Positions 9,017 to 17,578 are shown, counted from the stretch's first letter. The stretch: 40,613 nucleotides of DNA from Candidatus Komeilibacteria bacterium (GCA_026396575.1 JAPLWM010000004.1:1-40613); one strand, 5' to 3'. Notes: generated from the sequence alone by a model not told the origin. A program made the numbers and translations.

Positions 9017-9044
9017 TTATAATATGGTAGAAGGAGAAAATTTT

Positions 9045-9881
9045 ATGCCTACAGAAAATCAACAAGTTAATCGTCCCGATCAATCTATTCCCAAATCGGA
9101 AGAAGATTTAAAAACAAACAAACCGGAACAAGAAATCTCCTTAGAATCGGCCGAAAACGTAGCGGAACTGTTAAATTTATGGCTAAAGGAAAGTCAAGAA
9201 ACCGAAGATCAAGGCGAAAAAAGCGAATTGGCCTATTGCCTGATAAAAATGAAAATGGCCTTGGGTTTGGCGAAATTAAATCCCGAAGAAGTGAAAATTA
9301 AAGATTATGATGCCGGCACCGGTACCTTGGGCTATTATTTGCCTTCCAGCGGCGAAGTCGGCATAACTCCCGAAGGCCTTAATCTGCCGCCAGAACATTT
9401 TGCCGATGTTTTGGTTCACGAAGCGGAACATAAGGGAACCGTAACGGCCGGCCGGAGAATTTTTGATGAAGGTTTTACGGAACTGCTGACAAAAAAATTA
9501 GTGCCCAATGCTCTGACCGGATATTACACGGCGGAAAAAACCAAAGCGCTAAAAGTTTTTAATGAAACGGAAATGGCTGAAGCGCTTAAAAAATACGATT
9601 TTGACAAGCCGATGGTTTTGGTTGCTTATTACCTGGGTACGGAATGGAAAGATCGCTGGGACAAAGATTTAAAAGGGGATTACTTAAAACAAAAAACCGA
9701 GGCATCCTTTAACGAAGACGAATATTTGGCAGGCGTCCTTACCGATAATAAGGATATTGAAAAAACTTTCAAGCAAGGCGTGCCTGATATTTATCATAAA
9801 GTTAAAGAACAGGGCTTTGATGATTTTGATAAATTGGGGTTGGAAATCTTAAAGCATCTGCTTAAACAAGAAAGGAGTTAA
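9045..9881 (+). CDS. Putative zinc metallopeptidase (HEAEH)
   Basis: 278 residues without signal peptide or membrane segment. LVHEAEHKG at about residue 123-131 is an HExxH zinc site, and FDEGFTELLTKKL about 15 residues later supplies a Glu in the position of the third zinc ligand of gluzincins (family MA). The N-terminus (about 60 residues) is Glu/Lys/Gln-rich and probably disordered. The start is set at 9045 by one of the few clear Shine-Dalgarno sites in the window, AAGGAG at 9031-9036, 8 bases before the ATG; an upstream ATG at 9024 lies before it and is unlikely. It is followed immediately (1 base) by another HExxH protein, so the two probably work together. No family name was recognised. 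Confidence 0.6.
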   Translation: MPTENQQVNRPDQSIPKSEEDLKTNKPEQEISLESAENVAELLNLWLKESQETEDQGEKSELAYCLIKMKMALGLAKLNPEEVKIKDYDAGTGTLGYYLPSSGEVGITPEGLNLPPEHFADVLVHEAEHKGTVTAGRRIFDEGFTELLTKKLVPNALTGYYTAEKTKALKVFNETEMAEALKKYDFDKPMVLVAYYLGTEWKDRWDKDLKGDYLKQKTEASFNEDEYLAGVLTDNKDIEKTFKQGVPDIYHKVKEQGFDDFDKLGLEILKHLLKQERS

Positions 9882-9882
9882 G

Positions 9883-11640
9883 ATGAATAAATTTGAAGCA
9901 ATTCAGCCGGAACAGCTTAAGGAACGCCCGCAGGTTTTTACCCCGGAATCCTATAAGCCGGTTTTAGGTTTGGCCGGCCGTTTGTTGCGTTTGGAAGCTC
10001 CTCTTAACCAGGAAGAAATAGCCGGGTTGCAATCGGTGGGCGAATTAAGTTCATTGGTAGACGAGCGGACCGGAAAATTAGTTGAAGCCGAGTTAACTGA
10101 AATTTTAGCTAAAGGCAATTATTCCGAAGAGCAAAAACAGTTTTTAATTGAAGCGGCGGCTAATCGAAATTTTGACGATTTGCCTGAAAATGATCAGCAG
10201 GCCTTAAGCGCGGCTTTGGGGTTAACTTTGGTGGCCGAACGGGCTAGGTCCAATACCACTGCCAAAATTTTAAAAGAATTGCCAGCCGAAACCCTGGAAC
10301 GTTTTAATATGACCGCAGAACAGCGTGATTTACTGGCTATGCTGTTAAAGTTGATTACCAAAGTTAATACCGAATATTTAAGGCATAATGCCCGCTTAAC
10401 CCAGGAAATTCCTTACAGTGAAATGCCTCTGGCCGATCAAATGCGCGAACGCCGGTTTTTAGCCAATGGTTTTGATGATATCACTGCTGCCATGGAAAAA
10501 ATGAGCCAAGGCGCTCATGAGCCGGTTTTTGGTTCATTGGAAAAAGACCGAGCCTTTTTAAAGTATTTAACCGATTTAAAAAATGCCTATACTCCTTTTA
10601 CCGAAGGAACCAATCAGCCAATTAACGCTTCCGCCCAGCAGGAGCTTTTAGCCAGGGCTCAAGAATCATTTTTAGCCTTGCATAACGGTTTTCCTGAATT
10701 TCCTTTAATTGTTTTTCCGGCCTTTTCCCATTATGAAGCAGACGAGGTTGCTACGGATGATTGGTCAAAATATGGTTTTGATCCGGAAATTCGCCTGCAT
10801 TGGCAGCGTCAAGAACAACAGGCTAAACATAAAGATTACGAACGACTTAAAGGTCAATTCGCTTCAACCATTGATAACAGATTTTCGGATATAGCGGATA
10901 CGGACTTTGTTAAACGCTATCAGGTTATTTTCGGCGATACTGCCTTGGCCAGTGGCGTTAATTTAAAAGGCGCCCCTTTAGCTCAAGCGGAAGGCAATGT
11001 GATTTTAATTATAGAAACGTCGCCGGATAAAGAGGAAGAAAAAAAATTGGATGAAGCGGTAAAATCATTATTGTCCAAATCGGAAGACCGGGCTATAATT
11101 GATTCTCCACAATTTCGCGCTTTAGCGGATAAAATCAATGCCTTACATGAATTCGGCCACGGGCTTTATGATGAAAAAAGTCCGGCCGCGGAAAAGTTGG
11201 GCGGTTTGGACGATAAATTGGCGGAATATAAATCGGAACTGGCCATGTGGTCAACGGCCACCAGCATTTTAAGTAAAGAAGTTAAAGCATCATTCGGCGA
11301 ACAGGCCGATCAGGCTTTGCTCTTGGCAATGTTAAAAGAGGCCTTTAGATTTTGCCGCAAGGAAAAAACCGAGCCGGAATATTATTTGGCCGATAAAAAT
11401 ATCGTGGAAATTTTAATTAAAGCCGGCGTTATTAGCGAAACGGTCGGGAAAATCGAGCTGAAGAGCGATAAATTGAATAAAGATTTGGAAGGGGTTTTTA
11501 GTGAAGAGTTAAGAAAGATCTTGCAAATTTATCACGAAGCCGACCAAGGAGACATTAAGGCAGCCAAAAGTGAGGCTCGTTTAATTGCCGGCAATAAACC
11601 TTCCGAAACCTTTAAAAAAATTAAAAAGTTTATCAAATAA
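9883..11640 (+). CDS. Large putative zinc metallopeptidase (HEFGH)
   Basis: 585 residues, no signal peptide. INALHEFGHGLYDE (HEFGH at about 423-427) is an HExxH site, and LAEYKSELAMW about 20 residues on carries a Glu fitting a third ligand; the spacing and the E-x-K-x-E-L pattern faintly recall M49 (dipeptidyl-peptidase III) peptidases. The N-terminal 250 residues are mostly helical. The ATG is preceded by AAGGAG ending 5 bases upstream. The partner gene ends 1 base before, so the pair is translationally linked; two cytosolic Glu-zincins side by side are unusual. The peptidase function is inferred from the metal motif only. Confidence 0.6.
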   Translation: MNKFEAIQPEQLKERPQVFTPESYKPVLGLAGRLLRLEAPLNQEEIAGLQSVGELSSLVDERTGKLVEAELTEILAKGNYSEEQKQFLIEAAANRNFDDLPENDQQALSAALGLTLVAERARSNTTAKILKELPAETLERFNMTAEQRDLLAMLLKLITKVNTEYLRHNARLTQEIPYSEMPLADQMRERRFLANGFDDITAAMEKMSQGAHEPVFGSLEKDRAFLKYLTDLKNAYTPFTEGTNQPINASAQQELLARAQESFLALHNGFPEFPLIVFPAFSHYEADEVATDDWSKYGFDPEIRLHWQRQEQQAKHKDYERLKGQFASTIDNRFSDIADTDFVKRYQVIFGDTALASGVNLKGAPLAQAEGNVILIIETSPDKEEEKKLDEAVKSLLSKSEDRAIIDSPQFRALADKINALHEFGHGLYDEKSPAAEKLGGLDDKLAEYKSELAMWSTATSILSKEVKASFGEQADQALLLAMLKEAFRFCRKEKTEPEYYLADKNIVEILIKAGVISETVGKIELKSDKLNKDLEGVFSEELRKILQIYHEADQGDIKAAKSEARLIAGNKPSETFKKIKKFIK

Positions 11641-11655
11641 TTAGAAAAACTCAGC

Positions 11656-12402
11656 ATGTTTCAAATTTGGCTTTATTCTTTAAGCAGCGTTATCATTGTC
11701 AGTTTAATTTCTTTAATCGGCGTTTTTACTTTAACCATTAAAGACGATATTTTAAAGAAACTGCTGATTTTTTTCGTCAGCTCTTCGGCCGGCGTTTTGC
11801 TGGGCGACGCTTTTTTCCATATTTTTCCGGAAATTATCAATCAATCCGGCTATACTATTAAATTGGGATTTTTACTGATTTTAGGCATTTTTATTTTTTT
11901 CATGTTGGAAAAATACATTCATTGGCACCATTGCCATGAAACCAATAATCCTGAACACTTGCATCATTTGGGCATGATGAATTTATTCGGCGACGGTTTG
12001 CATAATTTTTTGGACGGTTTAATTATCGCGGCTAGCTATTTGGTTTCCATTCCTTTGGGGCTGGCCTCCACTTTAGCCATTGTTGCCCATGAAATTCCCC
12101 AGGAAATAAGCGATTTTGGCGTACTATTGCACAGCGGTTTTACCAAAAAAAAGGCCTTGCTTTATAATTTACTGTCCGCTTTAGTGGCGGTTGTTGGCAC
12201 GGTTTTGGGCTTGTTTTTAAGAAATGGTAATTTCCGCCAAATTTTACTGCCCATTGCCGCCGCCGGCTTTATTTATATTGCCACGGCTGATTTAATTCCC
12301 GAACTTCATAAAGAAACCAAAATATCGCGGTCGCTCTTACAACTGTTCAGTTTTATTTTTGGCATTTTTATTATGTATTTATTTACTTTTTATGAAAATT
12401 AA
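11656..12402 (+). CDS. ZIP-family divalent metal transporter
   Basis: 248-residue membrane protein with about 7-8 hydrophobic segments. The core signature is present: GDGLHNFLDGLIIAAS (HNFxDG at about 116) in TM4 and AIVAHEIPQEISDFG (HEIPQE at about 145) in TM5, the histidine/glutamate binuclear metal site of ZIP proteins. A His-rich loop (HWHHCHETNNPEHLHHLG, about 94-111) lies between TM3 and TM4 as is typical. It probably imports Zn2+ or Fe2+, which would suit the neighbouring Fe-S genes. The 3' end overlaps the ferredoxin gene by 11 bases. Confidence 0.9.
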   Translation: MFQIWLYSLSSVIIVSLISLIGVFTLTIKDDILKKLLIFFVSSSAGVLLGDAFFHIFPEIINQSGYTIKLGFLLILGIFIFFMLEKYIHWHHCHETNNPEHLHHLGMMNLFGDGLHNFLDGLIIAASYLVSIPLGLASTLAIVAHEIPQEISDFGVLLHSGFTKKKALLYNLLSALVAVVGTVLGLFLRNGNFRQILLPIAAAGFIYIATADLIPELHKETKISRSLLQLFSFIFGIFIMYLFTFYEN

Positions 12403-12604
12403 AATCAATAAAGACAAATGTATCGGTTGCGGCACCTGCGCGGCCTTGGCGCCGAATACTTTCGCCCTTAGCGAAGACTACAAAGCCAATGTCATAAACC
12501 AAACAGGCGATAATGAAGAAACCATTTGGCTGGCGGCCAAATCCTGCCCGACCGGAGCCATTGAACTGGAAGACGATAACGGCCAAAAGCTTTGGCCGAA
12601 ATAA
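12392..12604 (+). CDS. Small [4Fe-4S] ferredoxin
   Basis: 70 residues with CIGCGTC (Cys 10, 13, 16) and a distant CPTG (Cys about 51), enough for a single [4Fe-4S] cluster of the monocluster ferredoxin type; the second half lacks the second set of Cys. It is an electron carrier, possibly donating electrons for Fe-S assembly with the downstream iscS/iscU. The ATG at 12392 gives MKIKINKDKCIGCGTC, the normal distance to the first Cys, and overlaps the end of the ZIP gene. An earlier in-frame start at 12359 lies in the transporter and is unlikely. Confidence 0.9.
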   Translation: MKIKINKDKCIGCGTCAALAPNTFALSEDYKANVINQTGDNEETIWLAAKSCPTGAIELEDDNGQKLWPK

Positions 12605-12608
12605 TAAT

Positions 12609-13799
12609 ATGCCTAAACGTTTAATATATTTGGATTACGCCGCCACCACGCCACTGGATCCGCGGGTAGTTAGGGCCATGTCCCCATATTGGACCGAAAA
12701 ATTCGGCAATCCTTCTTCGTTATACGAAAAAGGCCGGGAAGCCAAGGCGGCTCTGGACCAAGTCCGAGCCGAAGTTGCCCAAATTTTCGGCTGCCTGCCG
12801 GCGGAAATTATTTTTGAGGGTTCGGGCACGGAATCGGATAATCATGCCATTATCGGCGTGGCTTTGGCCAACCGCTCTCGCGGCAACCATATCATTACTT
12901 CAGCCATCGAGCATCACGCGGTTTTGCACGCCTGCGAGTTTTTGGAAACCCAGGGATTTGAAGTAACTTATCTGCCCGTTGATAAGTATGGCCTGGTTAA
13001 ACTGGATATTTTAAAAGAATCAGTCAGGCCGGAAACCATTTTGGTTTCCATTATGTTTGCCAATAATGAAATCGGCACTGTTCAGCCAATTCAAGAAATT
13101 AATGAAATAATAAAGCAAAAAAATAAAACCGCTTTATTCCATACCGATGCCTGCCAAGCGGCTGGCGCTTTTAAACTGAAAGTTAATGAGCTGGGCGTTG
13201 ATTTGTTAACCATCAATGGCAGTAAGATTTACGGCCCTAAAGGTACAGGTATTTTATACGTTAAAAAAGGCACGGCCGTAAATCCGATTATCCATGGCGG
13301 CGGCCAGGAAGCGGGTAAAAGAGCCGGCACCGAAAACGTAGCTGGCATTATCGGTTTGGTTTACGCTCTAAAGTTGGCCCAGGAAAACCTGGCTAAAGAA
13401 AACAAGCGTTTGATTGCTTTAAGGGATAAATTAATCAAGGGTTTGTTAAAAATTCCTAAAACTTTTTTAAACGGCCATCCATTAAACCGTTTGCCCAACA
13501 ATGTTAATGTGACTATTTTAGATATTGAAGGCGAGTCCGTGATTTTGCATTTGGACCGCTTGGGCATTGCCTGTTCCACCGGTTCGGCTTGCACCTCCCG
13601 AACGCTGGATCCTTCGCATGTGATTATCGCGCTGGGGCATCCCTACGAAGTAGCCCATGGCTCGTTAAGATTCAGCTTGGGGCATGGTACCACCGCTCTA
13701 GAGATAGATTATGTTTTAAAAGTATTGCCGGGGATTGTAAAAAAATTGCGCCAGATGTCGCCGGTTAATTTGGATAAAAATAAAATTATTAATCAGTAA
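12609..13799 (+). CDS. iscS: Cysteine desulfurase (IscS/NifS type)
   Basis: 396 residues, PLP-dependent. LDYAATTPLDPRV at the N-terminus is the family signature; the PLP lysine lies in NGSKIYGPKGTG (about 205). The persulfide Cys lies in GIACSTGSACTS (about 320-328) on the long, mobile loop typical of group I enzymes. It extracts sulfur from cysteine and passes it to IscU, encoded 12 bases downstream. The ATG at 12609, 4 bases after the ferredoxin stop, is chosen because it places LDYAATTP at residue 8; the open frame extends further upstream inside the ferredoxin gene but that is not coding. Confidence 0.95.
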   Translation: MPKRLIYLDYAATTPLDPRVVRAMSPYWTEKFGNPSSLYEKGREAKAALDQVRAEVAQIFGCLPAEIIFEGSGTESDNHAIIGVALANRSRGNHIITSAIEHHAVLHACEFLETQGFEVTYLPVDKYGLVKLDILKESVRPETILVSIMFANNEIGTVQPIQEINEIIKQKNKTALFHTDACQAAGAFKLKVNELGVDLLTINGSKIYGPKGTGILYVKKGTAVNPIIHGGGQEAGKRAGTENVAGIIGLVYALKLAQENLAKENKRLIALRDKLIKGLLKIPKTFLNGHPLNRLPNNVNVTILDIEGESVILHLDRLGIACSTGSACTSRTLDPSHVIIALGHPYEVAHGSLRFSLGHGTTALEIDYVLKVLPGIVKKLRQMSPVNLDKNKIINQ

Positions 13800-13811
13800 T
13801 TAGTTTAATAT

Positions 13812-14255
13812 ATGTTACAAGACAATTCGGCCGCCGACGGTCAGGATAATTCCTGTGTTCCCTGGATGTATTCCGAGATCGTTAAGGAACATTTTTTTAA
13901 TCCCCAGAATTTTACCTTTGAACCGCCCAAAGTTTACAGCGGTTTGGGGTTAGTGGGCAGCCCGGCGTGTGGAGATATGATGAAAGTTTGGATTACAGTG
14001 GACGAAAAAACCAATAAGATCAAAGATTTTAAATGGCAGACCTTTGGCTGCGCTTCGGCCATTGCCTCCACCTCCATGCTTTCGGTTATGGCTACGGAAA
14101 ACGGCGGCTTAACCTTGGACAAGGCGGAAAAATTAACGCCCCAGGATATTTTAGAGCGCTTGGGCGGTTTGCCCGACCGCAAAGTCCATTGCAGCGTTTT
14201 GGGCGATCAGGCCCTGCGCGCGGCTATTGAGGATTATCGCGGTAAAAGCAAATAG
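13812..14255 (+). CDS. iscU: Iron-sulfur cluster scaffold protein IscU/NifU-like
   Basis: 147 residues. It carries the three scaffold cysteines in GSPACGDMMKVW (Cys about 52), FGCASAIASTSM (about 79) and VHCSVLGDQALRAAI (about 127), plus the catalytic-cluster Asp next to the first Cys. It assembles [2Fe-2S]/[4Fe-4S] clusters using sulfur from IscS. The N-terminal about 15 residues are extended relative to canonical IscU. With the ferredoxin and IscS upstream it forms a minimal ISC system; no hscA/hscB or iscA is seen nearby. Confidence 0.92.
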   Translation: MLQDNSAADGQDNSCVPWMYSEIVKEHFFNPQNFTFEPPKVYSGLGLVGSPACGDMMKVWITVDEKTNKIKDFKWQTFGCASAIASTSMLSVMATENGGLTLDKAEKLTPQDILERLGGLPDRKVHCSVLGDQALRAAIEDYRGKSK

Positions 14256-14291
14256 GTTGACTTATTGCGGCAAAATTAGTACCTTAAAAGC

Positions 14292-14951
14292 ATGGACTAC
14301 CAGGGACTGCAAATCAGCCATTTCGCCCAATCCGGTTTTCGGTTAAAAACCGGCGGCCAGGTTATTTATTTGGATCCTTACAATCTTAAAGAGGATCAAG
14401 TCGAGCTGGCAAATTATGTTTTCATCAGCCATGGACACTTTGATCATTGTTCCAAGAACGATTTGGCTAAAATCATTACCAAAGAAACCGTTGTGGTAGC
14501 CAGCCGGGAATGCCAGAAACAACTGGCCGGCTTAAGGGTTAAGGAGATAATTTATATTGGTCCCGGAGAAACGGTTGATTTGAAGGAATTGCAGGCAGTG
14601 GCCGTTCAGGCTTATAATCTTGATAAATTTAGAGACGACGGCCAACTCTACCACACCTTAAGTGGCGATGAAGTGGGTTTTGTCCTGGAAATAAACCAGG
14701 TCAGGCTGTATCATGCCGGCGATACCGATAAAATTCCGGAAATGGCTGAACTTAAAGATATCGATCTGGCTTTATTGCCGGTTAGCGGCACCTACACCAT
14801 GACTTACAAGGAAGCGGCCGAAGCGGCGGCTATAATCAAGCCGAAAATCGCCATCCCCATGCATTACGGCAGTGTCGTCGGCTCCATTGCCGACGCGGAA
14901 AAGTTTAAAGCGGCAGCGGAAAAATTGGGCATTAAAACGGAAATCATATAG
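14292..14951 (+). CDS. Metal-dependent hydrolase, metallo-beta-lactamase fold (UlaG/UPF0173-like)
   Basis: 219 residues. SHGHFDHCSKND (HGHFDH at about 47-52) is the HxHxDH zinc motif; AGDTD (about 143-147) and MHYG (about 193-196) provide later ligands. The overall size and the ISHFAQSGFRLKTGG opening match the short UlaG-like/UPF0173 hydrolases that lack the helical insert of glyoxalases. The substrate is unknown; members hydrolyse phosphoesters or lactones. It stands alone after iscU with a 36-base gap. Confidence 0.85.
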   Translation: MDYQGLQISHFAQSGFRLKTGGQVIYLDPYNLKEDQVELANYVFISHGHFDHCSKNDLAKIITKETVVVASRECQKQLAGLRVKEIIYIGPGETVDLKELQAVAVQAYNLDKFRDDGQLYHTLSGDEVGFVLEINQVRLYHAGDTDKIPEMAELKDIDLALLPVSGTYTMTYKEAAEAAAIIKPKIAIPMHYGSVVGSIADAEKFKAAAEKLGIKTEII

Positions 14952-14963
14952 ATTTTAATAAGT

Positions 14964-15881
14964 ATGAGAAAAGCAGTTATTATCATTATTTTAGGGCTTT
15001 TTATCACTCCTTTTAATGTTTTTGCCTATGGCACAGATTATCAATATATAGGGCAGGAATTTAATAATAATACGGGGACTTATAATTTTAATAACCGAGA
15101 ATACGACCCCTCAACCGGCAGATTTTTACAGCAGGACCCTTTCTTAAAGGATGGTTCTCTTAGTCCTTATTTCATGAATAATGCCACTACGGAAGATTTA
15201 AATAAATTGCTGTCTAATCCTCAAAAATTAAATCCCTACAGCTACGCCAATAATAATCCTTTAATTTACGTTGACCCAAATGGCTTAGACAGTTATGTTT
15301 TTTATGATCCCGATGATTTTTCTAATCAAGCCAATGAGGAGGCTGACCGTTTGCAGAAAAAATATAATGAACCAGCATATCTTAAACCAATAACCACGTC
15401 TAATCAATTTTTTAATGAATGGGGCAATATGAATGATACTACCGCTGATATTGATGAAACGTCTTTATTATTTCATGGCGATGCTCATAATATAACCATA
15501 AATTATGATAATCAGAAAAAGATTGGAGAATATTTAACTATTAATCCTAATAGTAAAACTACAAAAGGTTCTGCGGCTAAATATTTAGGAGATTTAGCTA
15601 AAAAAGCCATAGGGGTAATTAATTTGTTTATCTGTAATAGCGGGGATATTTACTCCCCAACAAACCTTGCCTCTTTTTTGTCTCAAAATCAAAATACTAC
15701 CGTTTATGGATGGGATGGTTATTTAAGCTATAGTAATGATACTCCCAGGCCATCAAGAACATCTAATGTATTTTTTACTTTTATGCATGGATTTAGACCG
15801 CCGTTTGGGCTAGTTAAATATTTGCCAAATGGTTTTAAAATTCCTCAATTATTTGGCTCGTTAACTCACTATAATGATTAA
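14964..15881 (+). CDS. Orphan RHS-core protein with candidate C-terminal toxin domain
   Basis: 305 residues. An N-terminal signal peptide (about 1-21) is followed directly by the end of an RHS repeat-associated core (YDPSTGRFLQQDPF, about 49-62, and YSYANNNPLIYVDPNGLD, about 92-109), the conserved strip that ends the RHS shell before the toxin. The remaining about 195 residues form a variable domain with LLFHGDAHN (His171-Gly172) and INLFICNSGD (Cys224). This HG plus hydrophobic-strand-Cys pattern resembles clan CD cysteine peptidases, seen as effector domains of polymorphic toxins. It overlaps the downstream small membrane protein by 8 bases, the geometry of a toxin/immunity pair. It is far shorter than a whole RHS protein, so it may be a displaced or donated C-terminal cassette that gained a secretion signal. 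Confidence 0.65.
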   Translation: MRKAVIIIILGLFITPFNVFAYGTDYQYIGQEFNNNTGTYNFNNREYDPSTGRFLQQDPFLKDGSLSPYFMNNATTEDLNKLLSNPQKLNPYSYANNNPLIYVDPNGLDSYVFYDPDDFSNQANEEADRLQKKYNEPAYLKPITTSNQFFNEWGNMNDTTADIDETSLLFHGDAHNITINYDNQKKIGEYLTINPNSKTTKGSAAKYLGDLAKKAIGVINLFICNSGDIYSPTNLASFLSQNQNTTVYGWDGYLSYSNDTPRPSRTSNVFFTFMHGFRPPFGLVKYLPNGFKIPQLFGSLTHYND

Positions 15882-16260
15882 TTTTACAAAAAATAAATTT
15901 ATTAAGTGGTTCTTGTATTTTTGTCTAAGTTGCGCTTTTTTAGCCATAAATTTAATTTTAATATTTGTCACTCTTTATTCATTGCAAAAAAGTTCACAAT
16001 ATATTGAGTCGAGTTTGGCATTTATTTTAATTATTTTAATTATTGGTTTATTAATCTGGCTTTTGGGGGAATTAAAACTGAAAAAAAACAAGCTAGGCAG
16101 GGTTAAGAAAATAATTTTATATATCTTAATAACATTTTCTTTATATTGGATTTTAGCATTGTTTTTTTCTTACACTTGTGTTATGTGTAATGATGGGCAA
16201 TTCCCTTGGATTATTAAATGGGCAGAGCAACTTTATTATTTCGGGTGGTTTAAGCTTTAA
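15874..16260 (+). CDS. Three-TM membrane protein, candidate immunity protein
   Basis: 128 residues with three strong hydrophobic segments (about 12-37, 46-67, 80-105) and short polar loops with a basic patch KLKKNKLGRVKK between the second and third. The 8-base overlap with the RHS-core gene implies translational coupling, and a membrane-embedded partner after an RHS toxin is a common immunity arrangement. No family was recognised and the immunity role is inference from position only. The AT content looks higher than in nearby metabolic genes, consistent with a transferred module. Confidence 0.55.
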   Translation: MINFTKNKFIKWFLYFCLSCAFLAINLILIFVTLYSLQKSSQYIESSLAFILIILIIGLLIWLLGELKLKKNKLGRVKKIILYILITFSLYWILALFFSYTCVMCNDGQFPWIIKWAEQLYYFGWFKL

Positions 16261-16369
16261 TTCTTTTAAAAGAAGTTATAAATATAGTTTTTTTTATAAA
16301 ACCTTAACCCCTCTATTGAAAAGTATGGTAGGGCTTACAAGTTTTTAAAAAATAGGGTAAAATTAAGAT

Positions 16370-16510
16370 ATGGATAAAAAATCAAAAATCTTCTTTTTTA
16401 TACTATTGCTTTTGGTAATAGTTTCCGTTGCTTTTACCTATTATCGGACAATGGTAGCGAGGGATTATAAAGTTGTTAATACGGAAGTAGAAAGTTCCGG
16501 AACGGAATAA
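16370..16510 (+). CDS. Small single-TM protein
   Basis: 46 residues, starting MDKKSKIFFFILLLLVIVS: a charged start, one membrane segment (about 7-25) and a short polar tail YRTMVARDYKVVNTEVE. The ATG is preceded by an A/G-rich stretch without a clear Shine-Dalgarno. It lies in the gap between the putative immunity gene and the PQ-loop-like membrane protein, 18 bases before the latter. Coding is supported only by a clean frame, the hydrophobic profile and its spacing; the function is unknown. Confidence 0.5.
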   Translation: MDKKSKIFFFILLLLVIVSVAFTYYRTMVARDYKVVNTEVESSGTE

Positions 16511-16527
16511 ATCATTATTTTTATTGA

Positions 16528-17127
16528 ATGCCCAACTATTATCATATAATTGGTTTAGTAGCCGGTCTTCTTTCTTTTTCCGCTTACGTTCTTTATATTA
16601 TTACTACCTTAAAAGGGAAAACTAAACCAAATAAAGCCACTTGGTGGATTTTAACTTTAATCGGTTTAATGATTGCTTCCAGCTATTACGCCGAGGGTGC
16701 CAGAGATACAATGTGGATTGCCTTGAGTTATATAGCCGGACCACTTATTATCGCCTTTCTTTCCTTAAAATATGGCGAGGGTTCTTGGGAAACGCTGGAT
16801 AAAATCTGTTTAGCCGTGGCTCTTGCCAGCGCCGTTGTATGGTATTTATCCAGCTCCGCCTTATTAGTTTTGATGATAAATATTTTCATGGATGCCGTGG
16901 GTCTTATTCCTACGATTAAAAAATCCTATTTAAGGCCGGAGAATGAGGATCGCTTTGCTTGGACAATAGAATCAGTTGCCGGATTGCTAACCTTATTGGC
17001 TATTGAAAAATGGAGTTTTTCCATAGCTGTTTATCCCTTGTATCTTGTTTTTATAAATAATTTAGTTCTTTTCTTGCTCTACAGGCCTTTAATAAGGAAG
17101 TTAAAATATCATCCGCGTTTTATATAA
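16528..17127 (+). CDS. Polytopic membrane protein, possibly PQ-loop/SWEET-like
   Basis: 199 residues with about 6-7 transmembrane segments. Two halves look related: KGKTKPNKATWWIL (about 29-42) after TM1 and TIKKSYLRPENEDRFAWTIE (about 129-148) after TM4-5 each place a Lys-rich, Pro/Asn-containing turn before a Trp-bearing helix, reminiscent of the duplicated PQ-loop transporters, though the PQ dipeptide itself is absent. The function is not established. The 3' end overlaps the convergent SET gene by 8 bases. Confidence 0.6.
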   Translation: MPNYYHIIGLVAGLLSFSAYVLYIITTLKGKTKPNKATWWILTLIGLMIASSYYAEGARDTMWIALSYIAGPLIIAFLSLKYGEGSWETLDKICLAVALASAVVWYLSSSALLVLMINIFMDAVGLIPTIKKSYLRPENEDRFAWTIESVAGLLTLLAIEKWSFSIAVYPLYLVFINNLVLFLLYRPLIRKLKYHPRFI

Positions 17128-17506
17128 AATTTTCTTTTTTACGTTCAAACCACGTATCGTCGTATTTGATATAATCGCATAAAAGTTCTTCTCCTATTTG
17201 GATGTCCCTAGCTGCCGTATCTTGACGGGGGGTAGATACAATATTGTAGTTTTTTGAAGAATGATTAATAAACCTTTGATCGTCAAAACAAAGAATATAT
17301 TTATTCAGTTCTTTGTCAAAGTAAGCGTAATTTAAAAATTGTGTTCTAGCCGGTTTCGACATTTGCCCCATTTCTTCTTCTGAAAAACCCGTATCAAATA
17401 AAGGATGATATTCCCAAGTTATAGTTCCTTTGGGTATAAATTGATCCGCAAATAAGCCGATGCCGTGTATGGAGCTTATGCCAAGTTTTGTTTTTACTTT
17501 AATCAT
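17120..17506 (-). CDS. SET-domain protein (putative lysine methyltransferase)
   Basis: 128 residues. SIHGIGLFADQFIPKG (about 12-27) is the SET N-region, RFINHSSKNYNI (about 78-89) the NHS AdoMet-binding motif with its canonical His, and GEELLCDY (about 105-112) the GEEL...Y motif. It is therefore a more canonical minimal SET protein than the one at 6308. A promoter with perfect TTGACA is at 17551-17578, reading leftward; it is divergent from the histidine-kinase gene and tail-to-tail with the membrane protein at 16528. Confidence 0.85.
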   Translation of the reverse strand: MIKVKTKLGISSIHGIGLFADQFIPKGTITWEYHPLFDTGFSEEEMGQMSKPARTQFLNYAYFDKELNKYILCFDDQRFINHSSKNYNIVSTPRQDTAARDIQIGEELLCDYIKYDDTWFERKKENFI

Positions 17507-17513
17507 AGTAATT

Positions 17514-17542
17514 TTGATTAAAATTAGGATTTATTGTATACT
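17514..17542 (+). promoter_or_regulatory. Candidate promoter of the histidine kinase gene
   Basis: TTGATT (17514-17519), 17 bp, TATACT (17537-17542), 45 bases before the kinase ATG. It lies partly within the leader of the divergent SET gene. Confidence 0.5.
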
Positions 17543-17550
17543 TAACTTTA

Positions 17551-17578
17551 ATAATAGATACTTTTAAAAATTTGTCAA
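17551..17578 (-). promoter_or_regulatory. Promoter of the SET-domain gene
   Basis: Read on the minus strand: TTGACA (17578-17573), 16 bp, TATTAT (17556-17551). It would start near 17544, giving a leader of about 38 bases. The plus-strand kinase promoter lies just downstream, so initiation in the two directions could interfere. Confidence 0.65.
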
